A DNA stretch of 64,000 nucleotides from Fragilaria radians (GCA_900642245.1 CAAAJI010000005.1:669894-733893), one strand, 5' to 3'. Shown: positions 47,965 through 58,035, counted from the stretch's first letter. Notes: generated by a model from the sequence alone, not told the origin. Made by a program: numbers and translations.

Positions 47965-49219
47965 GTAAAGTTCTTACTTTGCCCACTGAATCAGATGTTT
48001 TTCATCATGATTATTGAGATTTCAGCCTTTTGTTCTAAATGTCATGAAATGTTGAAATGTTTTCTGGATCCGTTATGCTGCAGGATTTATTGATGATAGG
48101 AATTGGAAAAATGCTTTATACAACTTAACTAGTGTTGTGTGTGAATTGAAAGTCATCAGTGTGGACCAGGACGGCAGAAACATCGTGAGTCAAATTATGC
48201 ATGGATCATTGAAAATTCCTAAATCTAAGATATTAGATGAATTATCAACTGAAAGACTTCTTGGACAGATCTCAAAATAAATTTGAAAAAAATCGTCGGA
48301 AAAGGTTTCATATGGAATCGCAAATTATCTCTTGACATATCCTCAAAGGGAGAGAGTTGAAAAAAGAAGCAAGTCCTTCGCTCCAGTACAGAGCATGAAT
48401 TACCTGATAAACTAGAGCGTTCGAAGAATATGTGGGTGTGAAAGATATACAATAGCACGCTCCATTTCAAAAAAACGGCCATCATCAAGGTCTATAACGG
48501 TTCATCGGATGCAACATTACAAAAAGGCTTTTTGACTTCATAAAAAAGATAATTAAAATTATTCAAAGTTCTAGACAATCATTAAATACATGTAAAAGAC
48601 CAATAACATGGTTATTGTACCAGCTCACCAGCCCATATATCAAATTGCAAATGGGAAAACCTAGCATATCACTCGAAAATGGAATATGGCTTTTGTTCGA
48701 CAAAATTTCAAACCTTTGGGAAAACAACAACAACCAAAGCAAAGGACAGATTCCCTCCTCAATTGCTCAATTCGAAATTTATTCCTGATACAAGAAATTT
48801 CCTTTTGTGGATGTATTGGTGTGCATTTCGTTTGAAAATCCATCAAGCAAAGAACATTTTCCAATTGCAGCATCAGTAATACATTGAACTCTGATGAACA
48901 GAGACTGTCAGAGAGACCAGATTTTAAGGATCCCACTACTCATAGTGTGTTGTCAACTAAGGACCAGCTCTAGTTCAGCTTAGATTGAAAATAGCGAAAA
49001 TAGTGGGGAGAGAATTACATAGAATCCATGACTTGACCAAGAACAAAGAATAGATATGTTTAACAGGTAGGAAAATCTACCATGAAGTATATGCAGAATA
49101 GCAGAACGTAATTCATGTAGCTTAACTGTCTTCACATAAAACTGTCATAATACAAACATTTCACTAGGAAATGCATGCATAAAAATTCCAGAAAGTTGTC
49201 GAAACGCTGAACAACCAAA
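47965..49219. other. Gene-free spacer
   Basis: This is AT-rich sequence after MCMBP with short open frames on both strands that match no family. It may include eroded retroelement sequence upstream of the integrase tail, but no motif supports that. Confidence 0.35.
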
Positions 49220-49405
49220 ATGTAACAATAAGTTGATTCGATTTTTCATTTTGCATTGGAAAATCAGCATTCATGATCATGCTATCAAACGCTGACTAGA
49301 ACGCTAACAAATGTAACAATAAATAAGTTGATTCGATTTTTCATTTTGCATTGGAAAATCAGCATTCATGATCATGCTATCAAACGCTGACTAGAACGCT
49401 AACAA
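49220..49405. repeat. Near-perfect tandem duplication of ~91-95 bp
   Basis: Copy 1 (49220-49310) and copy 2 (49311-49405) both start ATGTAACAATAA and end GAACGCTAACAA. They are identical except for an extra AATA near the start of copy 2. The near identity indicates a recent event. Confidence 0.95.
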
Positions 49406-49717
49406 ATGGGGTCTGTAGACAGGCGCAAGTGAGGTTCATATCTAAAAATGCCATGCAACCGAAATTGCAAACCCCTCATGTTATGATTTGACAGCTGACT
49501 TTACTCTAAATGGAAATTGCATAAAGCATTCTCCTGCAAGCCATGTCTAGGTACGTATGGCTTGCATGATTGGATGTTTAATATGCACCTATGCACAAGT
49601 TAGGAATATAAGAATTAAAGAAACGTCAAATTTAAAAGGCAACCATAGTAAATCACGTGTAAAAATGAAATAATAGAATCCTCAATAAATAATGTAGACA
49701 TCAAGCAACCATCAGAT

Positions 49718-49963
49718 GTGCATTGTCTGGTGCTGAGAAAGCAGGATATAATCAATAAGTCCAATAAAAAAGAACACAAGAGTCAAATTCCTTATGAATA
49801 TAAGGTTGGAGACCAAGGACTATTAGAGACACCCGGAATACTTCGGAAACTCTCAATACCTCATACGGGACCATATCCGGAAACGCAGGTATATAATAAT
49901 GGCACTGTCCAGATTCAAAAAACAGAGCGAGTAAATATCTGCCAAATCTTTCATTTCCAATAA
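49718..49963 (+). pseudogene. Ty3/gypsy integrase C-terminal tail (GPY/F module), truncated
   Basis: The frame encodes 81 residues ending in a stop. It contains the chromo-like/GPY-F end of gypsy integrases: IPYEYKVGDQGLLETPGILR, HTGPYPETQVYNNGTVQIQ, then ERVNICQIFHF. The zinc-binding and catalytic DDE parts that should precede it are missing upstream. The stop lies about 25 nt before a polypurine tract and LTR, the normal 3' layout of a gypsy element. It is a 5'-deleted copy. Confidence 0.82.
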
Positions 49964-49987
49964 AACACTCAAGTTATGTATACTCTT

Positions 49988-49996
49988 GGGGGAAAA
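49988..49996 (+). other. Polypurine tract of the gypsy element
   Basis: GGGGGAAAA sits directly before the LTR start TGACATACCC and just after the integrase stop. This matches the place and composition of the plus-strand priming tract of LTR retrotransposons. Confidence 0.75.
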
Positions 49997-50428
49997 TGAC
50001 ATACCCTTGAGTTAAATTCATTAAGAAAANNNNNNNNNNNNNNNNNNNNCTCCAATAGGTATATAAGACTAAGAGATGTGTGGGCGTACCGATACTGGAG
50101 ACATCCAAGTTTTTGTATTTACTCATCTAAAACTATAATAGGACACATAAGCAACCATTCTTTCTATACCTTCCACAAATTCAATAAGACATAGTCATAT
50201 GTGAATTTAGTGATGCCTTAGTATTGCCTATAAATGAAGACGCTCATTTAATATCTTTTCAGAACCGTCATATCAAGACTGTAGGAATAAATAATAAAGA
50301 TTCCTAAGTAACAAGCAGGAATCTATCAAGATTCACGATAGACAAATCTAAGTCATGAATCTAAAGTCACGTAAGCCTGGAGGCTAAGTGCTGAATCTAA
50401 CACGTAAGCCAAAGAGGCTATGTGGTCA
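49997..50428 (+). mobile_element. 3' LTR of a gypsy element, containing an assembly gap
   Basis: The LTR starts TGACATACCC after the polypurine tract. It probably ends at GGCTATGTGGTCA, whose final bases are an imperfect inverse of the start. It matches the copy at 21814 through ATAGGTATATA, CTAAGAGATGTGTGGGCGT, GATGCCTTAGTATTGC, the TATAAATGAAG box and CACGTAAGCCTGGAGGCTAAGTG. A run of 20 N (50030-50049) lies near its start, where the other copy has about 40 extra bases. The true length is therefore unknown. Confidence 0.8.
50030..50049. other. Assembly gap (20 N)
   Basis: There are twenty unresolved bases inside the LTR. A gap in a dispersed repeat means the join between the flanking sequences may be wrong. 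Confidence 0.99.
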
Positions 50429-51834
50429 ATAGAACGCATTGACAAAAAGTTCACAAGAGATGTAATTTAAAGTAACTTTATTAGGTCATAACTTACAATT
50501 TGTATAAACTCTTAGAGCAGCTGAGAGCTGCTTAGAGCAGATACCGGAAGCTGCTATTAAGTTCTTGCGAAACAAATATACAATGTCAACATCACCTACA
50601 GCATCGTACTAAGGAATATCCGTTGACTTCAAGGTGTCTTTGACTTCAAGGACTTGATGGTTCTTAATGGATCTTTACTCACTTGGTAATGTAACCCTTG
50701 ATTTACCTCTGTATATTACCGTAGATGATGTAGCGCGGATATCGATCACCATCAAGCTTAGTCTAATAGCCTGGAATCAGGGGGATATATCCATGCTCCA
50801 AAGGATGATAAAGGATGGCACTTCCAGAAACAATGTGGCAGGGAGTTGAACCTTTAGTATTGCTTAGCCAAGAAACCTTTCTTGGGCCGATTTCTGTCGT
50901 TTTTCTCTATAGTTTTTCGGTTCCTTCGTTCCATTAGATAAATAAGTAGCCATCTCAGCTATGGCTAACCTTTTTAAATGGTTTAACAGCTCCGCAATTG
51001 AAGTTGAAACCTATTCTACTTCATTATTACCCCTTTAATGATTTATGACTCACTGTGCTGAAAAGTCATTTCCCTTTGGTTTCCTCTTCTAGATTCATTA
51101 TTGCACATTCTTTTTGATCCAGGTCTTTGTCATTCCCTAATCTTAACCTTGTCTTATTTAGGAGTCCATCTTTGCGATGTACAACCAACTCTGCTACACT
51201 TAGAAATGATGGCTTAAGGCTTATTTTCCTTGGAGACAAATACGCTAATACTGTAAAATATCGAGAAACTCATAGAATGGAGGGACTGAAAGAATTAGAG
51301 TACGCAATGATTTTAGGAGCTCTTTTCCGCAGAGCTGTTCATAGCTTCACTATGCACAGCTCATTTCGATTATCCATTTTCCTTTAAGGTTGTATTTTTG
51401 AAACTTAAAAAAACTTGTTGGTAACCCTCTAGGCATATCCTTTTAAATGCTTATGGACATAGATATGTGACCGTTTATACTGTCAAATTCAAATATTTCC
51501 TTTTGCCCCGGTTTTATAGATTGCATATATTTCATTTAAAGTGCAATCTTCTTAAAGGCTTCTTTAACTTAATACTCCTCAAGTTCCAAAACCACAATAT
51601 TTATGGTGTAGGAAGTTGAGGCTTTTAGTGCTTTATTTTGATGTGACTCAGACAGTAACTTGCAAAATGGATCGTATACGGATACATCCTATTTCACCAC
51701 TTTGATGTGACATCAAGAAACAAACTTCCCATTTTTCTGGACCACAAATACAACAGACCAACTACAGACGGCAAAGATATACTTTACTTGTGATCACATT
51801 TTGCGACAAAAAAAATATTACTTTCACATCATCG
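50429..51834. other. Gene-free spacer
   Basis: This AT-rich stretch lies between the gypsy LTR and the NTF2-like gene. Open frames at 50667-50849 and 51127-51387 (plus) show no recognised domain. The region may be eroded element sequence; nothing firmer can be said. Confidence 0.4.
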
Positions 51835-52842
51835 ATGAGAACAGTCCAGAAGACTCAATATTCAGTACGCCGCTTTGCACTTCAGTCTCTTTTCGGGAGA
51901 CAAGTGAGACATCATCTTTCACATGGAGGAAGTCCCCCAGTGAAATCCACTCCCCAAAATGGACCTCGAGATTTCGTTCCAATTGGACTTGAAGCTGCTC
52001 AATGTAGCAACAACATACTAAGGCTGATTGAATCATCCCATGGATGGGCTTCTTCGGCTTTGGATACATCTTACACTTCGTGGCACCCTCGAGGCTTAAT
52101 CTGGAGGCATATCGAAGATTTCGGGTGGACTGCAATTCCCGCTCATTCTGATTTGGATAATCGAACGAGCAAACCAGTCCGCTCTAGGAATGTAACGACA
52201 CCTCGCCTCCTGTCAATATCACTATTGGACGATAGAACATCGCTTGTTAAGCTCATAGGATCGGATGGGGCCAAACGATACTTGAATCTTCTTCGCTTTG
52301 ACCCTGATTTAGGCAACAGTGCAAAAGTTTCAAATGACGGGTGGTTAATTCTTCGAGAAATAGTAGTGCCAAATGAAACCACGAAAAAGGCATCCAAAGA
52401 TATTTTTGGATCACTCAATCAAACTATTCAGACGTATCTTGATGTCGAGCACGGCGGAGGTCCGATTTCTAGGGCAAAGGCAGAAGACATTTTCTCTCCA
52501 AATGCATCTTTGATTGCAGTTGGAAATCTATCTCATGATGAAGTGCCCACCCACTGGACAGCACCATCAGGCTCGCTTCTGGAGATCCCGCTTTCAACTT
52601 ATCTTGAAGGCGTGGAAACTCAACATCCGCATTCATCAACTTGCCGTACCCACGATGCCGTACTCTCTCTCGACGTTTCAGGGTTGGCAGCTGTAGCAAC
52701 GGTCCGCGTAGGCAATGGAGCACAAACTCAGGTATTTGACGACATTCTTCTCCTTGGGAAGAAGGATGACAAGGACGATGAGAGCTCAGGTGGCTGGCGT
52801 ATTTTATCCAAGATATTTTCCTCAAAAAGTTGGCCAACTTAA
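51835..52842 (+). CDS. NTF2-like (lumazine-binding-type) protein with organellar presequence
   Basis: This is an intronless frame. I chose the ATG at 51835, which gives 335 residues. The reading frame is open further upstream but has no ATG there. The N-terminus (MRTVQKTQYSVRRFALQSLFGRQVRHH) is basic with no acidic residue, like a mitochondrial transit peptide. Two halves resemble the cystatin-like alpha+beta fold of NTF2-like proteins. The first includes ALDTSYTSWHPRGLIWRH, then LLSISLLDDRTSLVKLIG and WLILREIVV. The second includes IQTYLDVEHGG, then LLEIPLSTYLEGVE, VLSLDVSGLAAVATVRV and GGWRILSKIF. The pattern best fits the putative lumazine-binding subfamily (PF12893 type), whose role is mostly unknown. 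Fold confidence is moderate; no catalytic residue can be named. Confidence 0.7.
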   Translation: MRTVQKTQYSVRRFALQSLFGRQVRHHLSHGGSPPVKSTPQNGPRDFVPIGLEAAQCSNNILRLIESSHGWASSALDTSYTSWHPRGLIWRHIEDFGWTAIPAHSDLDNRTSKPVRSRNVTTPRLLSISLLDDRTSLVKLIGSDGAKRYLNLLRFDPDLGNSAKVSNDGWLILREIVVPNETTKKASKDIFGSLNQTIQTYLDVEHGGGPISRAKAEDIFSPNASLIAVGNLSHDEVPTHWTAPSGSLLEIPLSTYLEGVETQHPHSSTCRTHDAVLSLDVSGLAAVATVRVGNGAQTQVFDDILLLGKKDDKDDESSGGWRILSKIFSSKSWPT

Positions 52843-54265
52843 CTTCCTAATGAGTTACACTCCGTTTGGAAACGGCACCTCAATTGTCATTCTAACGTAT
52901 TAAGTTAATCCTCTAGTCTGAATAAATTAAGCTTTTATAACTGCAAGAATCTAAAGATGCATTAGTATTGTCAATAGATTTTGCTGCTGTCATGGACAAT
53001 AATGAAGGATTTCAAGAACAAAAGGATTACGCAATGATTGAGAGACAAAATCTAAATTAGCAACAACAGTTCAATTTAGGTTTGCTTCAACATACGTGTC
53101 TTAGAAAATGGATTGCAAGCTCACGATTGCCCTAATGAAGGGTTCCAAAACATATGAAAATCTATCCCTTTTGTTCTACACCAAGAGTCTCATCAGTGAC
53201 GAAACCAATGATTGTGGGATTGATTAAAGAAGGATACCAAAGTGAGGGATGCCGGTATTCCATGGCTAGACTTAAATTTATTAGTGCTTAAATACAAAAG
53301 ATTAATATCAATCCAATCAAACAAAGAATAAACTTACAGAGAATGAAATGGGATTTTTGGTAATCTGGAAGTGGGGGGGGGGGGGGGGAAGGCACGATGG
53401 TTTTTGATTATGTTGCTTATTTTATGGTCCATGGCACACACAAACTTTTGAAAAATAAGCCAATAGTCTAAGAAAGTGAGAAATTTACTCAAAATGAGTA
53501 CCTATCAGACTCCCTATTGCGTTTGTGCACTACTGTTTAGTGTACGGGATCAATTCATTGAAAGAATATTCAGTAATTTATGACTTCTCAGTAAGAGTCT
53601 TTGATATTGCATTTTTCAAATTCCAATATATTTCATATTTCAGTCTCCTGAAATTGTTCTGGAGCTCAATTCAAGATAAACTAGTAACATGGGCTGATAG
53701 TTGCCTATTGGATTAGTGCCATCTTTATTGCTAACAAAACCTTCTAGACATTTCAAATATATATATATATATATTCGAAAGTCATGCCTACAAAAATAGC
53801 TCTCTCAATAATCATAAAAATCAACACTAAGAAAGTTAACTTGAATCTAGTCATCAATTTGTCATGATCAAGCTGCAGGATATTCAAATTGCCGTCAACG
53901 TTATCATTCATGATTTCAATGTTGGAGCGACCAAGTTTCTTCTCATCAATCCCTCTTTTTCTCCTTTCAATTTTAGCATAGCTCTTACTTGCTATTTTGA
54001 TTTTTTTTTCAAACCAATTTCTTGGGTTTTCTTTATTTCTTCAAGTCTAGGTGTTCAAAGAACGGCAAGAAATCTGGATCGGAAGTTTGATTCCGTCGGT
54101 CGCCCGTTTGATGTGTGTTTTTCATGTAACCTTTTTGATAGCGCATACGTTATCCATCCATTGGAAATCTAAGTGCAACCTTCAAACAAACTTGGGGGGA
54201 ACAGATAGTGAAAGAATTCGATTCAACTTTGATACTTTTGGTAACTGTTTCTCGTGAAAGTCATA
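52843..54265. other. Gene-free spacer with G16 and AT tracts
   Basis: This 1.4-kb spacer contains a run of 16 G at 53373-53388 and an (AT)9 tract at 53757-53774. Short open frames are unsupported. The distal part is the upstream region of the plastid repeat protein gene. Confidence 0.5.
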
Positions 54266-55641
54266 ATGTTTCGTTGGATTGGTACCATTTCATTGTTCTG
54301 GTGGTGCTTACACCTAGATCCGTCCCATGGTTTCGTGCCAGTTTCCTATCTGCTGCGTAGTTCTTCACGATTGTCTCCATACTTCGCCATGAAGTCATCG
54401 GAAGAAGCAGCAATTAAGGCTTTTACTGAATATATGGTTCGTGCTCACGAGGAAAAATTACGTGCAGTACGACTTGTGGAAGAGGCTAAAGATGCTGAGA
54501 TTCAGGTGCGTCAAGAAGCAGGGGGAAAGAATCTCTGTCTCTTTGTGAATATTCGATCTGTTTCGCTTGTTTTAGTGCCCTGGTGGATTGATATCTAACG
54601 AAATTTTAAAAAAAACAGGCTTTACAGACACAATTGGCTTTGTTGATGGCTCAGAAAGAGGAAAAATCAAATATTCCATCGGCAAATTCAAGTTTTAAAC
54701 CCAAAGTTGTTCGAGAGACAGGATCGTTGGAAGAGTTACAACAAAAATTAGGTACCTATCAACAATTCATGTCCAAATACATCGTAGAAGCTCAAGAAGC
54801 AAAATTACGTGCTGCCGAAGAAGCAAGAATATCCATTACTCAAAAGTATGAAGGACTTATAACTGAGCTCTCCAAAAGTACAGTTGTATCCGTTGACGAG
54901 AGTCCAAAAGTTGTTGCAGAATCAGCAACCGATGTTGTCACAACTCCTCTTACACTTTACGAAAAGCGTAATGCCAATGTACAAGCCGCTGCGGCAGCAG
55001 GTCAAAGTCGTTGGGGAGATGCTGAAGTGAATCGCATAGCCTCGTATTCGACATCACCGAAAACGAAGGCCTTGGCAAATCCCTCATTGTATGAACAACG
55101 AAATGCACGTTTGACGCTAACCAATCGTTGGGGTATTGCTGAAATAGAGCGTGTCATGTCTCCTTCCGGTTTGGGTTATACTCCCCCTCTATCGCCTACA
55201 TTGCCTCCTGCCGAACCAGCTTCCTTAGCACCACCTGTGTCTTCTATCGTTGCCTCATTGGATAATGTACCTGCGGAAGTGAGTCTTGCTGATCATGGTA
55301 TGCGGAATGATGGAGGTGTAGGAGGATTATCATTAGCTGAACGAGTTGTGGGTGGAGCATTGGCTCTAGAATTGTTTGATCCATCTTCGTCGTCATCATC
55401 ATCATTACAATCGTTGTATCAACGACGTTGTGTCAAAGTTGCACAAACTCCTACTCAACAATCTCGATGGGGACCAATGGAGCAGGCCAAGGCATTGGAA
55501 AGTATTGGTACCAGTACTCCAGCTATAGATCCAGACGTTGTAATGATGGCTGATCATGGACTTCGGGCTGATGGAGGTGTGGGTGGTCCGACTCTTGCCG
55601 ATCGGGTGAATCTAGGTGCCAGATTGATGGGTATGAAATGA
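54266..55641 (+). CDS. Predicted plastid-targeted protein built of repeated RWG and DHG motifs
   Basis: Two exons (54266-54505, 54619-55641) join in phase 0 through a 113-nt intron and give 420 residues. The ATG at 54266 starts a signal peptide (FRWIGTISLFWWCL) followed by SHG/FVPVS and a Ser/Arg-rich, acid-free stretch. That layout resembles the bipartite plastid presequence of algae with complex plastids, with F after the cleavage site. Next come two related charged helices (YMVRAHEEKLRAVRLVEEA and YIVEAQEAKLRAAEEAR), probably coiled coil. Three copies of an LY-x-x-R ... RWG motif follow (LYEKRNANV with SRWGDAE at 54955, LYEQRNARL with NRWGIAE at 55087, LYQRRCVKV with SRWGPME at 55414). Two copies of ADHGMRNDGGVGG / ADHGLRADGGVGG with a following LA-x-RV are at 55288 and 55549. 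I do not recognise the family; it looks lineage-specific. The next gene is tail to tail, 90 nt away. Confidence 0.82.
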
Positions 55642-55731
55642 AAATTTTGTTTGTACCTTTTAGGCTGTGATATTTCGAGGATAAAAATATAGCATTATTT
55701 TAAAAGTTAATTTCATAGCTCCATCATGTAC

Positions 55732-56286
55732 TCACTTTGTTGAATCGGCATAAAATTCCGTACCATAGGTTTGTTTTAATTGCTCAAAGAAGACTGCAGC
55801 ATCATCGGTATAGTCTGCTAGAATGAACGAACACATCGTCACTTCGTCGGCATTACTGAAACGGATAATTCTTAGAACCTTATCCGTCACGTTACGTTCG
55901 ACTATTGCAATCTTATGAATCTGTTGGATCCGAATATGGAATTCAAAGCTTTTATCATCATTTGCCATCGTGAGTAAGGTTTCACCAGTTGTGGGTGATT
56001 TATTCACTTGAAGGGAACTTCCCAATGTCTGTGTGGATTCCAATATTGCACCATTCCCCACCACAATGGTACGGAATGGATATCCCGATGTATGGACTTG
56101 CTCTAGAAATTGGTATACATTTCTAGGTTCCAATACTTCTATGTCACTACTATCAGAATCAGACCGCAACAAGGAAATGGATGATGATAATGGCGATGAG
56201 GATACTAGATGCCAAGGTAGAGGAAAGAATGCTTTCACGATTACTATTTGAAGGAGAAGCAAGAATACAAGTTTCATCATTCGCAT
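55732..56286 (-). CDS. Predicted plastid-targeted ChuX/HutX-like protein
   Basis: This intronless frame starts at the ATG at 56286 and gives 184 residues. The N-terminus is a strong signal peptide (MRMMKLVFLLLLQIVIV) ending KA/FFPLP, an ASAFAP-like site with F at +1 that suggests plastid import. A Ser-rich stretch (SSSPLSSSISLL) follows. The mature part reads FRTIVVGNGAILE, LLTMAND, FEFHIRIQQIHKIAIVERN, LRIIRFSNADEVTMCSFIL and VFFEQLKQTYG. The order of strands and the helix at the end resemble one ChuX/HutX/HemS-type half-domain, a family known for handling heme in bacteria. Heme ligands cannot be confirmed. The gene is head to head with the PAF-acetylhydrolase-like gene, with 168 nt between the ATGs. 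Confidence 0.68.
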   Translation of the reverse strand: MRMMKLVFLLLLQIVIVKAFFPLPWHLVSSSPLSSSISLLRSDSDSSDIEVLEPRNVYQFLEQVHTSGYPFRTIVVGNGAILESTQTLGSSLQVNKSPTTGETLLTMANDDKSFEFHIRIQQIHKIAIVERNVTDKVLRIIRFSNADEVTMCSFILADYTDDAAVFFEQLKQTYGTEFYADSTK

Positions 56287-56454
56287 GCAATATGACACTT
56301 TCACATTGGAAGGTATAAACGACGAAGTGCAGACGTCAGTTGATTCAAAATTATGTCAAGAAAACAGAGATAAACATCTACTGTTGCGATTACGTCATAG
56401 TACAATTTTTTTCGTTTGTAGTCATTATCTTCATCTTTTTCCACCAATTTTGTC
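56287..56454. promoter_or_regulatory. Putative bidirectional promoter
   Basis: Only 168 nt separate the start codons of the divergent ChuX/HutX-like and PAF-acetylhydrolase-like genes. The region must hold both 5' UTRs and both core promoters unless transcription starts inside a gene. No TATA-type box can be assigned with confidence. Confidence 0.5.
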
Positions 56455-58035
56455 ATGTTCATCTTTGGAGGGCTTCATGTTATAAGTTCACAAGTAGCTT
56501 GGGATACTTTCGCGATACTTACCCTTGCTTGGTGTATCTCTACCAAGTTAAGTCATCAAAATGCTAGAACACTACTAATTCTCCCAATCCCAATAATAGG
56601 ATGGACTTTATCAGCCTGGACGAAACGATGGACAATCACTTTTCCAATGATACCAATTTTGATATTACAGCTATGTCGTCGCATAACCTTCATACAAAGA
56701 CGCCATTGGTTGTCTACTTGTGTAGCATTGATCTCCACAATTTTCTTGATAATTTCCGTGGTTCTTTGCATTGCCTTTCCTCCCTTAAGTCCCCCCATCG
56801 TTTCCGGTCCTTATCATGTGGGTGCCGTGGATTTATACCTTCCTGTGGAACATAAAGAATTGAATTCTGCATTGACAGTTAGAATACTCTACCCAACGAT
56901 CTCTGATTCTCATGATTCCAAGAAGAACCGCCGCCGCCTTCCCTACCTAAAGCCAGCATTAGCCTCCGAATACTTAAAACAATCCATACAAACTGCCGCC
57001 CCAAAACCTCTCGATAGTTGGTTCTGGTTCCTAGATAATTGGAAGCTAATCTACCTAGATGTTATCGAGAATGCCATGCCATATCAAGGAAAAGAATTTC
57101 CCATCCTTATCTTTTCTCATGGGTTGGGAGGGTCTGCAGCATTGTATAGCTACATCACACGATCTATGGCTGCAAATGGATACATCGTTCTTGCCGTTGA
57201 TCATACGGATGGTAGTAATCCTGTTATAGTTCAGAAAAACGGTACAGTCGTAACATTGAACTCAAGTCCCATTCAAGATCTCTGGGCTCAAAAGAAATTT
57301 GTAAAGTATGCCAACTTTCGACGCCGACAAACAAACCTACGAGCCTTAGAACTTGAGGCTGCAACGGAAGTCCTACGGTCTCTCAATTCACATAATATTC
57401 CTGAGCTGGCTACTCGTGGAATATCTTTTGTGGGTTGTCTTGATCTCAACCAAATATATGTCATGGGACATTCCTTTGGAGGTGCATCAGCCCTGACTGT
57501 GGCATTCCGACGTCCGGATCTCTACCGAGCCGTCCTTGCGCACGAACCTGTCGTAGATTGGACACCAGATGACGTAAGGGAGCAACTTCTGCCCCAAAAT
57601 TCCATAGAATCTTATCCAAATATATGCTCAGCTGGGACGGGAGGAATCAAACTAGTAAATTCATCGTCTGAACAAAAGATAACAACTACATACCTCGATG
57701 TGCCTTGCCTTTTCTTATTTTCAGAAGAATGGAAATTTAAACGATGGGGCTTTACAGAATGTTTTCAACAAATGTTTAACAATGGCCTATTGGGGCATCA
57801 CGGAAATCTATCCATCATCCAAGGCATGCACCACAACGAGTTTAGCGACATGTGTATGTTGACTCCCCTTTGGCTTGCTCGTGCTTTGAATGTCACAGGA
57901 AGAAGAAATCCTATTGACACAATGGAAGAAGTTGTACAAAAATCGTTCTCCTTCCTCAGCTTTGTCCAAAACTCTCTTCCGATGCGTAATGATGCACAAG
58001 AGCTGGACGAAAAGCTAAGATGGGAAGAATTGTGA
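56455..58035 (+). CDS. Membrane-bound platelet-activating-factor acetylhydrolase-like alpha/beta hydrolase
   Basis: This intronless frame gives 526 residues. The first ~110 residues contain about four hydrophobic helices (near 15-33, 39-55, 60-75 and 85-108), so the protein is membrane-embedded with the hydrolase behind them. The hydrolase matches the group VII phospholipase A2/PAF-AH family. It has the oxyanion-region ILIFSHGLGGS, the nucleophile elbow GHSFGG (Ser340), the Asp region LAHEPVVDW (Asp368) and the His region QGMHHNEFSDM (His460), so the triad is complete. The family removes short or oxidised acyl chains from the sn-2 position of phospholipids. The animal plasma enzyme is secreted, while this form has a multi-helix N-terminal anchor. 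The exact substrate is unknown. The 3' end faces COG5, about 390 nt away. Confidence 0.88.
   Translation: MFIFGGLHVISSQVAWDTFAILTLAWCISTKLSHQNARTLLILPIPIIGWTLSAWTKRWTITFPMIPILILQLCRRITFIQRRHWLSTCVALISTIFLIISVVLCIAFPPLSPPIVSGPYHVGAVDLYLPVEHKELNSALTVRILYPTISDSHDSKKNRRRLPYLKPALASEYLKQSIQTAAPKPLDSWFWFLDNWKLIYLDVIENAMPYQGKEFPILIFSHGLGGSAALYSYITRSMAANGYIVLAVDHTDGSNPVIVQKNGTVVTLNSSPIQDLWAQKKFVKYANFRRRQTNLRALELEAATEVLRSLNSHNIPELATRGISFVGCLDLNQIYVMGHSFGGASALTVAFRRPDLYRAVLAHEPVVDWTPDDVREQLLPQNSIESYPNICSAGTGGIKLVNSSSEQKITTTYLDVPCLFLFSEEWKFKRWGFTECFQQMFNNGLLGHHGNLSIIQGMHHNEFSDMCMLTPLWLARALNVTGRRNPIDTMEEVVQKSFSFLSFVQNSLPMRNDAQELDEKLRWEEL

Noticed and set aside
49220..49405. CRISPR-like array
   Set aside because: There are only two copies, directly abutting with no spacers, in a eukaryotic genome. 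It is a simple tandem duplication.
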